From contig NZ_JAKTNQ010000011.1 in assembly GCF_022760835.1 (NCBI RefSeq), positions 1 through 64,000 on the forward strand: 64,000 bases of DNA, read 5' to 3'. Made by a program: the position numbers and the translations under genes. Below, in pieces: positions 1 to 8,254 of this stretch (its first letter is position 1; each line of letters starts with the position of its first letter). The DNA is from Thermus altitudinis (GTDB lineage: Bacteria; Deinococcota; Deinococci; Deinococcales; Thermaceae). Under the pieces are notes generated by a model, which was not told where the DNA came from, did no database searches, and was given only the letters and a program-made list of their open reading frames with translations.

Positions 1-70
1 GAGTGCGCTCCAAGTCCCTCCTTTGGGGCTTGGTAGGGTACAGGCGGTACTTGTAGGCCTTTCGGATCAC
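1..70 (-). CDS. tnpB: TnpB (IS200/IS605 OrfB) N-terminus, cut by window edge
   Basis: Reading the minus strand from a GTG at 70, the first codons give VIRKAYKYRLYPTKPQRRD, the typical start of IS200/IS605 TnpB (OrfB) proteins, whose N-termini usually read like KAYKYRLYPT. TnpB is an RNA-guided nuclease carried by these transposons. Only about 23 codons are present; the rest lies left of the window, so the RuvC and zinc-finger parts and intactness cannot be judged. No in-frame ATG was found upstream, so GTG is the best start. No tnpA is visible on this side. Confidence 0.75.
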   Translation of the reverse strand, partial: MIRKAYKYRLYPTKPQRRDLERT

Positions 71-157
71 CGTACTTCCATCCCATGGTAGCAGATCCGC
101 CGCTTTGGGGCTCCTGCCTCAAATGAACCGCCGGCGGATGTGGGGGGTCCATGTTTT

Positions 158-175
158 CCCGGTTTGCAAACCGGG
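158..175. repeat. Perfect 18-base palindrome upstream of tnpB
   Basis: CCCGGTTTGCAAACCGGG is its own reverse complement and can fold into a hairpin. It lies about 88 bases upstream of the TnpB start. IS200/IS605 elements have subterminal hairpins recognised by TnpA at their ends, so this is a plausible left-end hairpin of the element. It could also be a terminator-like structure for the SDR operon ending at 212, although no T-run follows on the minus strand. Confidence 0.45.
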
Positions 176-211
176 GGATTATAGCCCCCCACACCCCCCC
201 TTTTCTCTAAC

Positions 212-970
212 TCAGAGGGCCGTAGCCCCTCCGTCCACGGGGAGCACCACCCCGGTGATGTAGTCCGAGGCGGGGCTGGCCAGGAAGAGCACTGCCCCTC
301 CCAGCTCCCCGGGCCTTCCGGAGCGGCCCAGGGGCAGGGTGGCCTTAAGGAGGGGCTCGGCCTTGGGCAGAACCTTCTCCGTCATACGGGTGGGGAAGAA
401 CCCCGGAGCTAAGGCGTTCACCCGTATACCGAAACGGCCCCACTTCACCGCTAGGTCCCGGGTAAGGGCGATGAGTCCGCCCTTGGAAGCGGAGTAGCCC
501 ACGGCATCCAGGACCTCGGAGTGCTCTCCCTTGAGCCCCGCCACGGAGGCGATGTGGACGATCTTGCCGTAGCCCCTTTCCCGCATGCGCTGGGCGGCAG
601 CGCGGCTGGCTAGGAAGGCCCCCACCAGGTTGACCTCGAGGACCTCCCGCACCTTTTCCACAGGTATCTCCCAGGAGGGAGCGCCCCACGTGACCCCCGC
701 GGCGTTGACCAGGATGGCGAGGGGCCCAAGCTCCTGTTCCACCTGGTCCACCACCTGAAGGAGCCGGCCTTCGTCCCGCACGTCCCCCTCCAGGTAGAGG
801 GCCTCTCCAAGATGCCTTTTGGCTTCCTCAAAGAAGCTGGCCCTCCGGGCCAGGACCGCCACCTTGGCCCCAGCTTCTTTAAGGGCTAAAGCGGCCTCGA
901 GGCCCAGCCCCCGGGATCCCCCCGTCACCAGGGCCACCTTACCGTCTAAGCGAAACTGCTCCAAGAACAT
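212..970 (-). CDS. SDR-family NAD(P)-dependent oxidoreductase
   Basis: A 252-residue classical short-chain dehydrogenase/reductase. The cofactor-binding TGGSRGLG motif is at the N-terminus, NAAG in the middle, and the catalytic Tyr and Lys appear as YSASKGG. The C-terminal PVDGG is also typical. Start: ATG at 970 overlaps the stop of the upstream synthetase as TGATG and has GGAGGAG five bases before it, which favours it over the TTG three bases upstream. It is the last gene of the TetR-acyl-CoA dehydrogenase-MaoC-thioesterase-synthetase operon, so a role in fatty-acid metabolism, such as 3-hydroxyacyl or 3-oxoacyl oxidoreduction, is likely. The substrate cannot be read from sequence. Confidence 0.9.
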   Translation of the reverse strand: MFLEQFRLDGKVALVTGGSRGLGLEAALALKEAGAKVAVLARRASFFEEAKRHLGEALYLEGDVRDEGRLLQVVDQVEQELGPLAILVNAAGVTWGAPSWEIPVEKVREVLEVNLVGAFLASRAAAQRMRERGYGKIVHIASVAGLKGEHSEVLDAVGYSASKGGLIALTRDLAVKWGRFGIRVNALAPGFFPTRMTEKVLPKAEPLLKATLPLGRSGRPGELGGAVLFLASPASDYITGVVLPVDGGATAL

Positions 971-2610
971 CAAGGCTCCTCCTCTTTGCCCTGCGCCTCT
1001 TTGGGAGTGCGCTCGCTAAAGAGCCCCTTGTACCTTTCCCGGAGGGCCCGCTTGAGAAACTTTCCTGCGCTGGTTCGGGGGATCTCCTCCACGAAGACAA
1101 AGGCGTCTGGGAGTTGCCACTTGGCAAACCCTGCCTTTAGGAGGTGCTCCTTAAGGTCTTCCTCGCTGGGCTTTTCTCCCCTGGGCACCACCACGGCCAA
1201 GGGCCTCTCCTGCCACCTGGGATGGGGAATGGCCACCACTGCCGCCTCTTTCACCTGGGGGTGGCCCATGAGGGCGTTTTCCAGGTCCACGCTGGAGATC
1301 CACTCCCCGCCCGACTTGATAAGGTCCTTGAGCCGGTCCTTGATCTCCAGGTAACCCTCCTCGTCCCACACGGCGATATCCCCGGTGCGAAACCATCCGT
1401 CCGTGTTGAGGGCCTGGCGGCTAGCCTCCTCGTTTCGGTAGTACCCCCCGGTGATCCAGGGCCCCTTGAGCTGGACCTCCCCCATGGTTCTGCCATCTTT
1501 GGCCACCGGGCGGCCTTCCTCGTCGGCAACCCGAAGGCGCACAAGAGGGATGGGGAGGCCGGTTTTGGCCTTAAGGCGGATCCTCTCCTCCCAGGGTAGG
1601 CTTTCCAGGTGGCTTTTTATGAAGTTCTGCACCACCACCGGGGAGGTTTCCGTGAGGCCGTAGCCCTGCCGCACCTCTATACCCATGCGCTCAAAGCGCT
1701 CCACCAGGCTTCCCGGGGCGGCGCTTCCCCCCACCACCAGGCGCCTCAGGGTTTTGAGGCCTTGGCCGGTGCCTTCCAGGTATTCGGCCAGGGCCAGCCA
1801 CACCGTGGGCACCCCGGCGGTGAAGGTCACCCCCTCCCCATCAAAGAGCTCCACTAAGGAGGCGGGATCCAGCCTGGGGCCCGGCAGAACCTGCTTGGCC
1901 CCCACCAGGGTGGCGGCATAGGGCAGGCACCAGGCGTTCACATGGAACATGGGCACCACGGGGAGCACCGTGTCCTTTTCTGAGAGGGCGGTGCCGTCCT
2001 CGAGGCTTGCCGCCAGGGTGTGAAGCACCAAGGCCCGGTGGCTGTAGACCACCCCTTTGGGAAGGCCGGTGGTCCCCGTGGTGTAGGCCATGCCGCAGGC
2101 GGCCCGCTCAGGTACCCGTACGGGGTCCACCTCCTCGCCCAACACCTCCTCGTAGGCCAGGTATCCCTCCGGTGCCTTTTCGTCCATCACCACGAGGTGG
2201 CGCACGGTGGAGAGCTCCGGGCGCAGGCGTTCCACCAAGGGGAGGAGCTGGGGGTCAAAGAGGAGGACCTTGTCCTCGGCATGGTTCAGGATATAGGCGA
2301 TCTCCTTGAGGGAAAGGCGGGGGTTTGCCGTGTGAAGGACCGCTCCCATCCCGGGCACGGCAAAATAGGCCTCCAGGTGGCGGAAATGGTTAAAGCCCAA
2401 GGTGGCTACCCGGTCCCCCACTTGCACCCCCAGGTTCCTAAGACCTCCCATGAGCCTTTTGGCTCGGACAAAGAGGGAAGCGTAGGAGGTGCGGTGGACC
2501 TTGCTGGTGTGGAGCCGGGATACCACTTCCTTTTGGGGGAAAAGCTCTGCCGCCCTTTCCAAGAAATCCCACAGGTTTAGCTCCTCGTCCATCATGGTGC
2601 TCGGGAACAT
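970..2610 (-). CDS. fadD: Long-chain fatty acid-CoA ligase
   Basis: A 546-residue AMP-forming acyl-CoA synthetase. The phosphate loop YTTGTTGLPKG, the GYGLTE adenine motif, the WFRTGDIA motif and the C-terminal lysine in PRTSAGKFLKR are all present. From memory, it is close to the crystallised T. thermophilus long-chain acyl-CoA synthetase (for example FPSTMMDEELNLWDFLERA). It activates fatty acids with ATP and CoA in the cytoplasm, feeding beta-oxidation. A GGAGGGG sequence sits just before ATG 2610. It overlaps the SDR gene by one base and belongs to the TetR-controlled operon. Confidence 0.95.
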   Translation of the reverse strand: MFPSTMMDEELNLWDFLERAAELFPQKEVVSRLHTSKVHRTSYASLFVRAKRLMGGLRNLGVQVGDRVATLGFNHFRHLEAYFAVPGMGAVLHTANPRLSLKEIAYILNHAEDKVLLFDPQLLPLVERLRPELSTVRHLVVMDEKAPEGYLAYEEVLGEEVDPVRVPERAACGMAYTTGTTGLPKGVVYSHRALVLHTLAASLEDGTALSEKDTVLPVVPMFHVNAWCLPYAATLVGAKQVLPGPRLDPASLVELFDGEGVTFTAGVPTVWLALAEYLEGTGQGLKTLRRLVVGGSAAPGSLVERFERMGIEVRQGYGLTETSPVVVQNFIKSHLESLPWEERIRLKAKTGLPIPLVRLRVADEEGRPVAKDGRTMGEVQLKGPWITGGYYRNEEASRQALNTDGWFRTGDIAVWDEEGYLEIKDRLKDLIKSGGEWISSVDLENALMGHPQVKEAAVVAIPHPRWQERPLAVVVPRGEKPSEEDLKEHLLKAGFAKWQLPDAFVFVEEIPRTSAGKFLKRALRERYKGLFSERTPKEAQGKEEEP

Positions 2611-2655
2611 CTCCCCTCCTTTCGCTTCGCCACCAGGATATCCCTGGTAAGGCGT

Positions 2656-2934
2656 TCAGGCCACCCGGTAGAAGATCCCCTTCGCAAGGGCCACCTCGCT
2701 TTCCTCCAAGAGGACCTCGCCTGTGGCGTGGAAGAGCCTCCCTCCTGCGTGGACCACCCGGGCCTGGGCTTGGAGAAGCCCCTCCCGCACAGGTCTTAGA
2801 TAGCTCACGCTCAGCTCTACGGTCACCACCTCCACCCCCAGGCTGCCCACAGCGTGGCCAAGGGCGGTGTCCGGAAGGGCGGCGAGGATCCCGTCGTGCA
2901 CCACCCCCCTCCCTTGGAGGAACTCCCCCCGCAC
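2656..2934 (-). CDS. Hotdog-fold thioesterase, PaaI/YbgC type (short)
   Basis: A 92-residue protein with the hotdog signature LQGRGVVHDGILAALPDTAL followed by the typical strand VEVVTVELSVSYLRPV. It would hydrolyse acyl-CoA thioesters. The usual family length is about 130-140; here the first about 35 residues are missing from the called ORF. The frame stays open upstream and reads RPRVRLPV, a plausible family strand, but has no ATG, GTG or TTG before it runs under the MaoC gene. GTG 2934 is therefore the only ordinary start. Either this is a short active form or the N-terminus has been lost; the stop of MaoC lies 33 bases upstream. Confidence 0.75.
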   Translation of the reverse strand: MRGEFLQGRGVVHDGILAALPDTALGHAVGSLGVEVVTVELSVSYLRPVREGLLQAQARVVHAGGRLFHATGEVLLEESEVALAKGIFYRVA

Positions 2935-2966
2935 CGGTAGCCGTACCCTCGGCCTTGCCCGACTCG

Positions 2967-3416
2967 CTATACCTGGGGCTTTCTGCGGACCAGGGTGACA
3001 AACTCCCCCTCCTGCACCACCTCGCCCCGCTGGTTCAGGACCCGCACCCGTTGCACCACCACGCCCCGGTCGGGCTTGCTGGTTTTGTGCTTCTCCAGGA
3101 TCTCGCTCTCCCCCCTCACCGTGTCCCCGATGAAGACCGGCTTTAAGAACTTGTAGCTCCGGATCTCCATCCAGGCGATGATGGTTCCCTCAAAATGCCC
3201 GCTTCGCTGCCTGAGGCCGGTGAGCAGGGAAAGGACCAGAAGCCCGTGGGCGATGCGCTGGCCGAAGGGGGTTTCCTTGGCGAACTCGGCATCGGTGTGG
3301 ATGGGGTTGTAATCGCCAGAGATCCCGGCGAAGTTGACCACGTCGGCCTCGGTTACCGTGCGGGCTGGGGTGGTAAAGCGCTGGCCCACCTCAAAATCCT
3401 CAAAGTACATAGGCAT
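2967..3416 (-). CDS. MaoC-like (R)-specific enoyl-CoA hydratase
   Basis: A 149-residue MaoC-family hotdog dehydratase. The catalytic Asp/His motif is visible as GDYNPIHTD, followed by FGQRIAHGLL. It would hydrate enoyl-CoA in fatty-acid degradation. ATG 3416 is chosen because AAAGGAGGTGA lies at ideal distance before it; a GTG at 3425 lies inside that ribosome binding site. It sits between the acyl-CoA dehydrogenase (15 bases upstream) and the thioesterase, in the same operon. Confidence 0.92.
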   Translation of the reverse strand: MPMYFEDFEVGQRFTTPARTVTEADVVNFAGISGDYNPIHTDAEFAKETPFGQRIAHGLLVLSLLTGLRQRSGHFEGTIIAWMEIRSYKFLKPVFIGDTVRGESEILEKHKTSKPDRGVVVQRVRVLNQRGEVVQEGEFVTLVRRKPQV

Positions 3417-3430
3417 CCCCGTCACCTCCT

Positions 3431-4573
3431 TTAACCTTCCCCGAAGCCCTTGATCCCGGTGAGGTGGGCTCCGATCACCAAGGTCTGTATCTCGCTGGTC
3501 CCCTCGTAAAGGGTGAGGATGCGGGCGTCCCGGTAAAGCCGGGCCACCTCGTACTCCTCAAAGAAGCCGTAGCCCCCGTGGATCTGGATGGCCCGGTAGG
3601 CCACGCGGTTGGCGGCCTCCGAGGCGAAGAGTTTGGCCATGCTGGCTTCGAGGGTATACCGCTCCCCCCTAAGCTTCTTGGCCACCGCCTGGTAGGTGAG
3701 CAGGCGACTGGCCTCGAGGTCCAGCTTCATCTGGGCCAGATGGGCCTGGATTAGCTGAAAACTGGCGATGGGTCGGCCGAACTGGTGCCTTTCCTTGGTG
3801 TAGCGCAGGGAAAGGTCCAGGGCCCTCTGCATGAGCCCCACCGCCCCGGCCGCCAAGGAAACCCGGCCGGTATCCAGCGTGGAAAGGGCGATCTTGAAGC
3901 CTTGGCCTTCCTCTCCCAGGACCCTATCCTTCGGAATGCGCACCTCCTCCAGAAAGACCATACCGGTGTCGGCGGCCCTCAAGCCCAACTTCCCCTTTAA
4001 CGGCGTGGTCCGCACCCCGTCCGCCCGCTCCACCAGGAAGGCGGTGATGCCCCTGCTGCCTTTTTCCGGCTCCGTATTAGCGAAGATGAGGAAGACCTCG
4101 GCCACGTTGGCGTGGGAGATGAAGGTCTTCTGGCCCTGGAGGACGTAGTGGTCCCCGTCCCGGTAGGCCCGGGTGCGGAGGCTTCCCGCATCCGACCCCG
4201 CCTCGGGCTCCGTGAGGCCGTAGGCTCCGAGGATCTCCCCTTTGGCCAGCCGGGGGACGTACCGCCCTTTTTGCCCCTCCGTTCCGTAGGCGAGAAGGGG
4301 AGTGAGGACCAGGCTCTGCTGCACGGAAAGGATGGAACGCAAGGAGGCGTATCCCCCAAGCTCCTCCAGAAGGGCGATGTAGGCCCAGAAGTCCAGGCCA
4401 GCCCCTCCCAGGGCTTCGGGGGCAAAAACCCCCAGGAATCCCAGCTCCCCCATGCGCTTTACCAACGGCCAGGGAAAGGCTTCCTGGGCCTCGTATTCCG
4501 CCAAGGTAGGTCCTGCTTCTTCCAGGAAACGCCTGGCCAGTTGTCGGATTTCCTTGTGGTTAGGAATCTCCAT
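3431..4573 (-). CDS. Acyl-CoA dehydrogenase
   Basis: A 380-residue FAD-dependent acyl-CoA dehydrogenase. Visible features include the YGLTEPEAGSDAG substrate/FAD loop, KTFISHA, QIHGGYGFFEEYEVARLYRD near the C-terminus, and the catalytic Glu in LYEGTSEIQ. This placement of Glu is typical of short/medium-chain and glutaryl-CoA dehydrogenase-like members. It would pass electrons to an ETF, such as the etfBA pair at 59612-61308. Its start overlaps the end of the TetR gene by 14 bases, so it is translationally coupled to its regulator. Confidence 0.95.
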   Translation of the reverse strand: MEIPNHKEIRQLARRFLEEAGPTLAEYEAQEAFPWPLVKRMGELGFLGVFAPEALGGAGLDFWAYIALLEELGGYASLRSILSVQQSLVLTPLLAYGTEGQKGRYVPRLAKGEILGAYGLTEPEAGSDAGSLRTRAYRDGDHYVLQGQKTFISHANVAEVFLIFANTEPEKGSRGITAFLVERADGVRTTPLKGKLGLRAADTGMVFLEEVRIPKDRVLGEEGQGFKIALSTLDTGRVSLAAGAVGLMQRALDLSLRYTKERHQFGRPIASFQLIQAHLAQMKLDLEASRLLTYQAVAKKLRGERYTLEASMAKLFASEAANRVAYRAIQIHGGYGFFEEYEVARLYRDARILTLYEGTSEIQTLVIGAHLTGIKGFGEG

Positions 4574-5135
4574 TTTCTAACCCCCTGAGGAGGAGATGGA
4601 AGTAGAAGCGGGCCACCTCCTCCGCCCGCAAGGGCCCGCCTGGGCGGAACCAGCGGATCATCCAGTTGAGAAGGGAGAGGACCGCCCGCGCGGTCAAGGC
4701 CACGTCCAGCTGGCGGAAAACCCCGCTCTCCATGCCCCGCCTTAGAAGGGTGCGGAGGGTTTCCTCGTACCGGTCCCGCAGGGCGATGATGGGCGCTTGC
4801 TTTTCCGGGGAGAGGCTTTGCAGGCCCTGAAGCATGGTGACGAAGAAGGGGCGGTTTTCCTCAAAGAACCGAGCGTGGCCCTCCATGAAGCGGAGCAGGG
4901 CTTCGCGGGGATCAGGGACGGCCAAGGCCTTCTTCCCCTCCTCCAGGAGCCCCTCTAGGGCCTGGTGGCTGATCTCGTAGAGGACCTCCTCCTTGCTGGG
5001 GAAGTGGTGGTAAAGGGCGGCCTTGGAAAGGCCCAAGGCCTCGGCCAGGTCCTGAACGCTGGTGGCCTCGTACCCTTTTTCCGTGAAAAGGCGGGCAGCT
5101 TCTTCTAAGATGCGGTCGCGGGTAGCCATTCCCAT
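4560..5135 (-). CDS. TetR-family regulator of fatty-acid degradation operon
   Basis: A 191-residue TetR repressor. The N-terminal helix-turn-helix spans about residues 5-50 (RILEEAARLFTEKGYEATSV, then LGLSKAALYHHFPSKEE), followed by an all-helical ligand domain that probably binds acyl-CoA. It is the first gene of the minus-strand operon down to the SDR at 212, and a palindromic operator lies just upstream, so autoregulation is expected. It is a paralogue of the TetR at 18850. In T. thermophilus two TetR proteins, FadR and PfmR, control such genes; I cannot say which this matches. ATG 5135 lacks a ribosome binding site; MATRD at 5129 is an alternative start. Confidence 0.88.
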   Translation of the reverse strand: MGMATRDRILEEAARLFTEKGYEATSVQDLAEALGLSKAALYHHFPSKEEVLYEISHQALEGLLEEGKKALAVPDPREALLRFMEGHARFFEENRPFFVTMLQGLQSLSPEKQAPIIALRDRYEETLRTLLRRGMESGVFRQLDVALTARAVLSLLNWMIRWFRPGGPLRAEEVARFYFHLLLRGLENGDS

Positions 5136-5140
5136 ATTTC

Positions 5141-5189
5141 ACCGACCGGTCGGTAAGTCCACCGTACCCCCATGCACGGGAACTGTCAA
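5141..5189 (-). promoter_or_regulatory. Promoter and TetR operator of the fatty-acid operon
   Basis: On the minus strand, TTGACA (5189-5184) and TACGGT (5166-5161) are separated by 17 bases. The perfect 14-base palindrome ACCGACCGGTCGGT (5154-5141) starts exactly at the predicted +1, so a repressor bound there would block transcription. Related sites are at 18838 and 36185. Confidence 0.8.
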
Positions 5190-5388
5190 GGCCCTAGAGG
5201 CCCCCTTTCCTCGAGTCCCGGTACCTTGGGACATCCTCACGAGGGTTTCCGCGAGGGCCGTCGGCCGGGTCTCTGCACCTGGCCAGCGCTTGGGAGTTCC
5301 ACGCTTCCACCCACCCTTGCGGCTAGCGGGCCTGCACCCTTGTAGAGGCAGCATTAAAGTGGAAGAATGGAAAGAAAAGGAGGCGCTT

Positions 5389-6480
5389 ATGAAGGTCACC
5401 CTTAGCGTGCTTAAGGCCGACATCGGCTCCATTGGGGGCCATACCCTTCCTAGCCGTAGGGTACTGGCCCAGGTGGAAGGAATGGTTCGGGAGGCGGTGG
5501 GCCGCTTGCTCTTGGACGCCCACGTGTTTCACATAGGGGACGACATCGTCCTCCTCCTATCCCACGCCCAAGGTCCACGAAACCCTGCTGTCCACGAGCT
5601 GGCGTGGAAAGCGTTTCGGGAAGGCACGCGGGTGGCCAAGGAGGAAGGCCTTTACGGGGCTGGGCAGGATCTCTTAAAGGACGCCTTTTCCGGGAACCTT
5701 CATGGCCTTGGGCCCCAGGTGGCGGAGATGGAGTTTGAGGAACGCCCTGCCGAGCCTTTTATGGTTCTGGCCGCCGACAAGACCGAGCCCGGGGCGTTCA
5801 ATCTGCCCTTATATCTGGCCTTTGCCGATCCCATGTACTCCTCAGGCTTGTTGCTTTCCTCGGAGTTGCGCCCTGGCTTCCGCTTTCGCATCATGGACTT
5901 GGCCCAGACGGAAAGGGATAGCTATATCGTTCTTGACGCTCCCGAGAGGCTCTACGACATCGCCGCTCTGCTTCGGGATTCCCACCGGTTTGGGATAGAG
6001 TCCATTTGGTCCCGGCGCTATGGGGAAATCGCTGCGGTGGTGAGCACCACCCGCTTGCGCAACATCGCTGGGCGCTACGTGGGCAAGGACGATCCCGTGG
6101 CCATCCTCCGCACCCAGAGGATCTTCCCTGCCACGGAGGAGTTTGGCCCCCCCTTTGCCCTGGCCCCCTTCGTGGCCGGGGATACCCGGGGAAGCCACCA
6201 CCTGCCCCTGATGCCGGTTAAGGCCAATACCCCTGCGTCCACCTTTTTCTGCGTACCCATGGTGTGCGGATTGGCTTTCTCCCTTAAGGAGGGACGGTTG
6301 TCTGAGCCGGTGGACCTCTTTGCGGACCCGGTTTGGGATGCGGTGCGGGCCAGGGTGGTGGCCAAGGCCCAGGAGATGCGCCGCCAAGGTTTTTATGGCC
6401 CCGCCATGCTTCCCATGGAGGAACTGGAATACACCGGGATTGCCGAGCGGCTTAAGGAGTTGGAGCGGGAGTTTTCCTAG
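5389..6480 (+). CDS. fbp: Bifunctional fructose-1,6-bisphosphate aldolase/phosphatase
   Basis: A 363-residue archaeal-type FBPA/P (class V FBPase). It makes fructose 6-phosphate from triose phosphates in gluconeogenesis using Mg2+. Characteristic features: N-terminal LSVLKADIGSIGGH, the metal-binding HIGDDIVLL, GLYGAGQDLL, MVLAADKTEPGAFN, the YSSGLLLS segment, the RGSHHLPLMPVK motif and the C-terminal EELEYTGI. ATG 5389 is preceded by AAAGGAGG six bases away. The open frame extends upstream to 5062 but that part is antisense to the TetR gene and non-coding. This family is known in archaea and in deep-branching bacteria including Thermus. Confidence 0.95.
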   Translation: MKVTLSVLKADIGSIGGHTLPSRRVLAQVEGMVREAVGRLLLDAHVFHIGDDIVLLLSHAQGPRNPAVHELAWKAFREGTRVAKEEGLYGAGQDLLKDAFSGNLHGLGPQVAEMEFEERPAEPFMVLAADKTEPGAFNLPLYLAFADPMYSSGLLLSSELRPGFRFRIMDLAQTERDSYIVLDAPERLYDIAALLRDSHRFGIESIWSRRYGEIAAVVSTTRLRNIAGRYVGKDDPVAILRTQRIFPATEEFGPPFALAPFVAGDTRGSHHLPLMPVKANTPASTFFCVPMVCGLAFSLKEGRLSEPVDLFADPVWDAVRARVVAKAQEMRRQGFYGPAMLPMEELEYTGIAERLKELEREFS

Positions 6481-6529
6481 GTCTTCGCCTCCTACCTGGG
6501 GTACGGGGTAGACTTGCCCGGGAGGAGCC

Positions 6530-8116
6530 ATGGACCTCGCCTACTACCCTTATCCGTCCCGGCGGCACGTGGTCTTGGGCCGGCGGGGAGCGGTGGCCAC
6601 CAGCCAACCTCTGGCGGCCTTGTCGGGGATGGAGATGCTTTTAAAGGGGGGGAACGCGGTGGATGCCGCTATCGCCATGGCGGCCGCCCTTACGGTGGTG
6701 GAGCCCACCAGCAACGGCATCGGGGGAGACCTTTTCGCCATGGTGTGGGATGGGAGGCTCCACGGCCTTAACGCCTCGGGGAGAAGCCCCCTGCGCCTTA
6801 CCCCCGAGCGGATTCCCGAGGGGGGGATGCCGGAAAGGGGCTGGCTCCCGGTGACGGTGCCGGGGGCGGTCTCGGGATGGCGGGCCTTGCATGAGCGCTT
6901 TGGCAGGCTCCCTTTTCCTGAGGTCCTGGCTCCCGCCATCCGCTACGCGGAGGAGGGGTTCCCCGTGGGGCCAGAGACGGCCCGGGCTTGGCGGCGGGCG
7001 CAGGAAATCTACCTGTCCCTAAAGGGCCCGGAGTTCCAGGCCTTTCAGGAGGTGTTCTTTCCCGGAGGTCGGGCACCTGGGGCGGGAGAGGTGTGGGGAA
7101 GCCCCGGGCATGCCCAAACCCTAAGGGAGATCGGGGAGAGCTACGGGGAAAGCCTCTATCGCGGGAAGTTGGCGGAGGCCGTTGCCGGTTTCAGCGAGGC
7201 CACCGGGGGCCTCCTAAGCCTCGAGGACCTTGCGTCCCATGCTCCGGAATGGGTGGAGCCCCTTTCCTGGGAGTATCGGGGTTTTACCGTGCATGAGCTT
7301 CCCCCCAACGGCCAGGGGGTAGCGGCCCTCCTGGCTTTGGCCATCCTCGAGGGGTTTGACCTCAAGCCGGAGGATCCTTTCAGTTACCACGTCCAGGTTG
7401 AGGCCATGCGCCTAGCCCTAGCCGATGCCTTCCGCCACGTGGCCGACCCCCGGTTCCTGGAGTTGGACCCAAGGGCCATGCTTTCTCCTAGCTACGTGGC
7501 GCAAAGGCGCAGCCTCATCGGGGATAGGGCCTTGCCGCAGGTGCTGCCCGGGCTCAGGCCGGAGGGAACCGTGTACCTGGCGGCGGCGGATGGGGAGATC
7601 CTGGTTTCCCTGATCCAGTCTAACTACCAGGGGTTTGGGGCGGGTATCCTCGTTCCCAAGACGGGTGTGGCCTTGCAAAACCGGGGCTTGGGGTTTTCCT
7701 TAGAGGAGGACCACCCCAACCGGGTGGGGCCGGGGAAGCGTCCCTACCACACCATCATCCCGGGGTTCCTGACCCAGGAGGGGAAGCCCTTGGGCCCCTT
7801 TGGGGTCATGGGGGGGTATATGCAGCCCCAGGGGCATGTGCAGGTGGTGGTGGGCCTGGCGGATTTTCGCCTAAATCCGCAGGCGGCCTTGGACCGGCCG
7901 CGTTGGCAGGTGGTACCGAGCAGGGGAGGGGACCGGGTCCTGTTGGAGCTTGGCATCCCTCAGGCCACGGCCCTGTTCCTTAGGGATTTGGGACACAGGG
8001 TGGCGTATGAGGCGGAGCCGGGCGTTTTCGGTCGTGGCCAGGTGGTTCTGAAGGGGAACGGGGTGTTGCTGGGGGCTTCGGATCCTCGAGGGGAGGGCCT
8101 GGCGCTTGTGTGGTGA
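6530..8116 (+). CDS. ggt: Gamma-glutamyltransferase family protein, cytoplasmic
   Basis: A 528-residue gamma-glutamyltranspeptidase-family Ntn hydrolase. The family start (VATSQPLAALSGMEMLLKGG, NAVDAAIAMA, NGIGGDLFAM) is clear. The predicted autocleavage nucleophile is Thr347 in EGTVYLAAAD, followed by QSNYQGFGAG and ALQNRGLGFSL; this resembles the YwrD branch rather than secreted GGT. There is no signal peptide, so it would be cytoplasmic, with a role in glutathione-like or gamma-glutamyl compound turnover that I cannot specify. GGGAGGAG precedes ATG 6530. Confidence 0.88.
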   Translation: MDLAYYPYPSRRHVVLGRRGAVATSQPLAALSGMEMLLKGGNAVDAAIAMAAALTVVEPTSNGIGGDLFAMVWDGRLHGLNASGRSPLRLTPERIPEGGMPERGWLPVTVPGAVSGWRALHERFGRLPFPEVLAPAIRYAEEGFPVGPETARAWRRAQEIYLSLKGPEFQAFQEVFFPGGRAPGAGEVWGSPGHAQTLREIGESYGESLYRGKLAEAVAGFSEATGGLLSLEDLASHAPEWVEPLSWEYRGFTVHELPPNGQGVAALLALAILEGFDLKPEDPFSYHVQVEAMRLALADAFRHVADPRFLELDPRAMLSPSYVAQRRSLIGDRALPQVLPGLRPEGTVYLAAADGEILVSLIQSNYQGFGAGILVPKTGVALQNRGLGFSLEEDHPNRVGPGKRPYHTIIPGFLTQEGKPLGPFGVMGGYMQPQGHVQVVVGLADFRLNPQAALDRPRWQVVPSRGGDRVLLELGIPQATALFLRDLGHRVAYEAEPGVFGRGQVVLKGNGVLLGASDPRGEGLALVW

Positions 8117-8242
8117 GTGCGGAGAGCGAAAGCACAAGCAGCTTTAATCGTGAACGTAAGCACAAGTAACTCCCCCAACCAAGACCCCACACCAGACCAA
8201 CCCCCACAAGTCCCCCCTGACTTTCCCTTGACCAAGAGCCCC

Positions 8243-8248
8243 TACGCT
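8243..8248 (+). promoter_or_regulatory. -10 box for leaderless surE
   Basis: TACGCT occupies -12 to -7 relative to the A of the surE ATG (8255). No ribosome binding site precedes the gene. No convincing -35 box was found. Confidence 0.45.
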
Positions 8249-8254
8249 GGTGCC

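Noticed and set aside
5062-5388. N-terminal extension of the FBP aldolase/phosphatase frame
   Set aside because: It is antisense to the TetR gene and its promoter; ATG 5389 has an excellent ribosome binding site and matches the family start.
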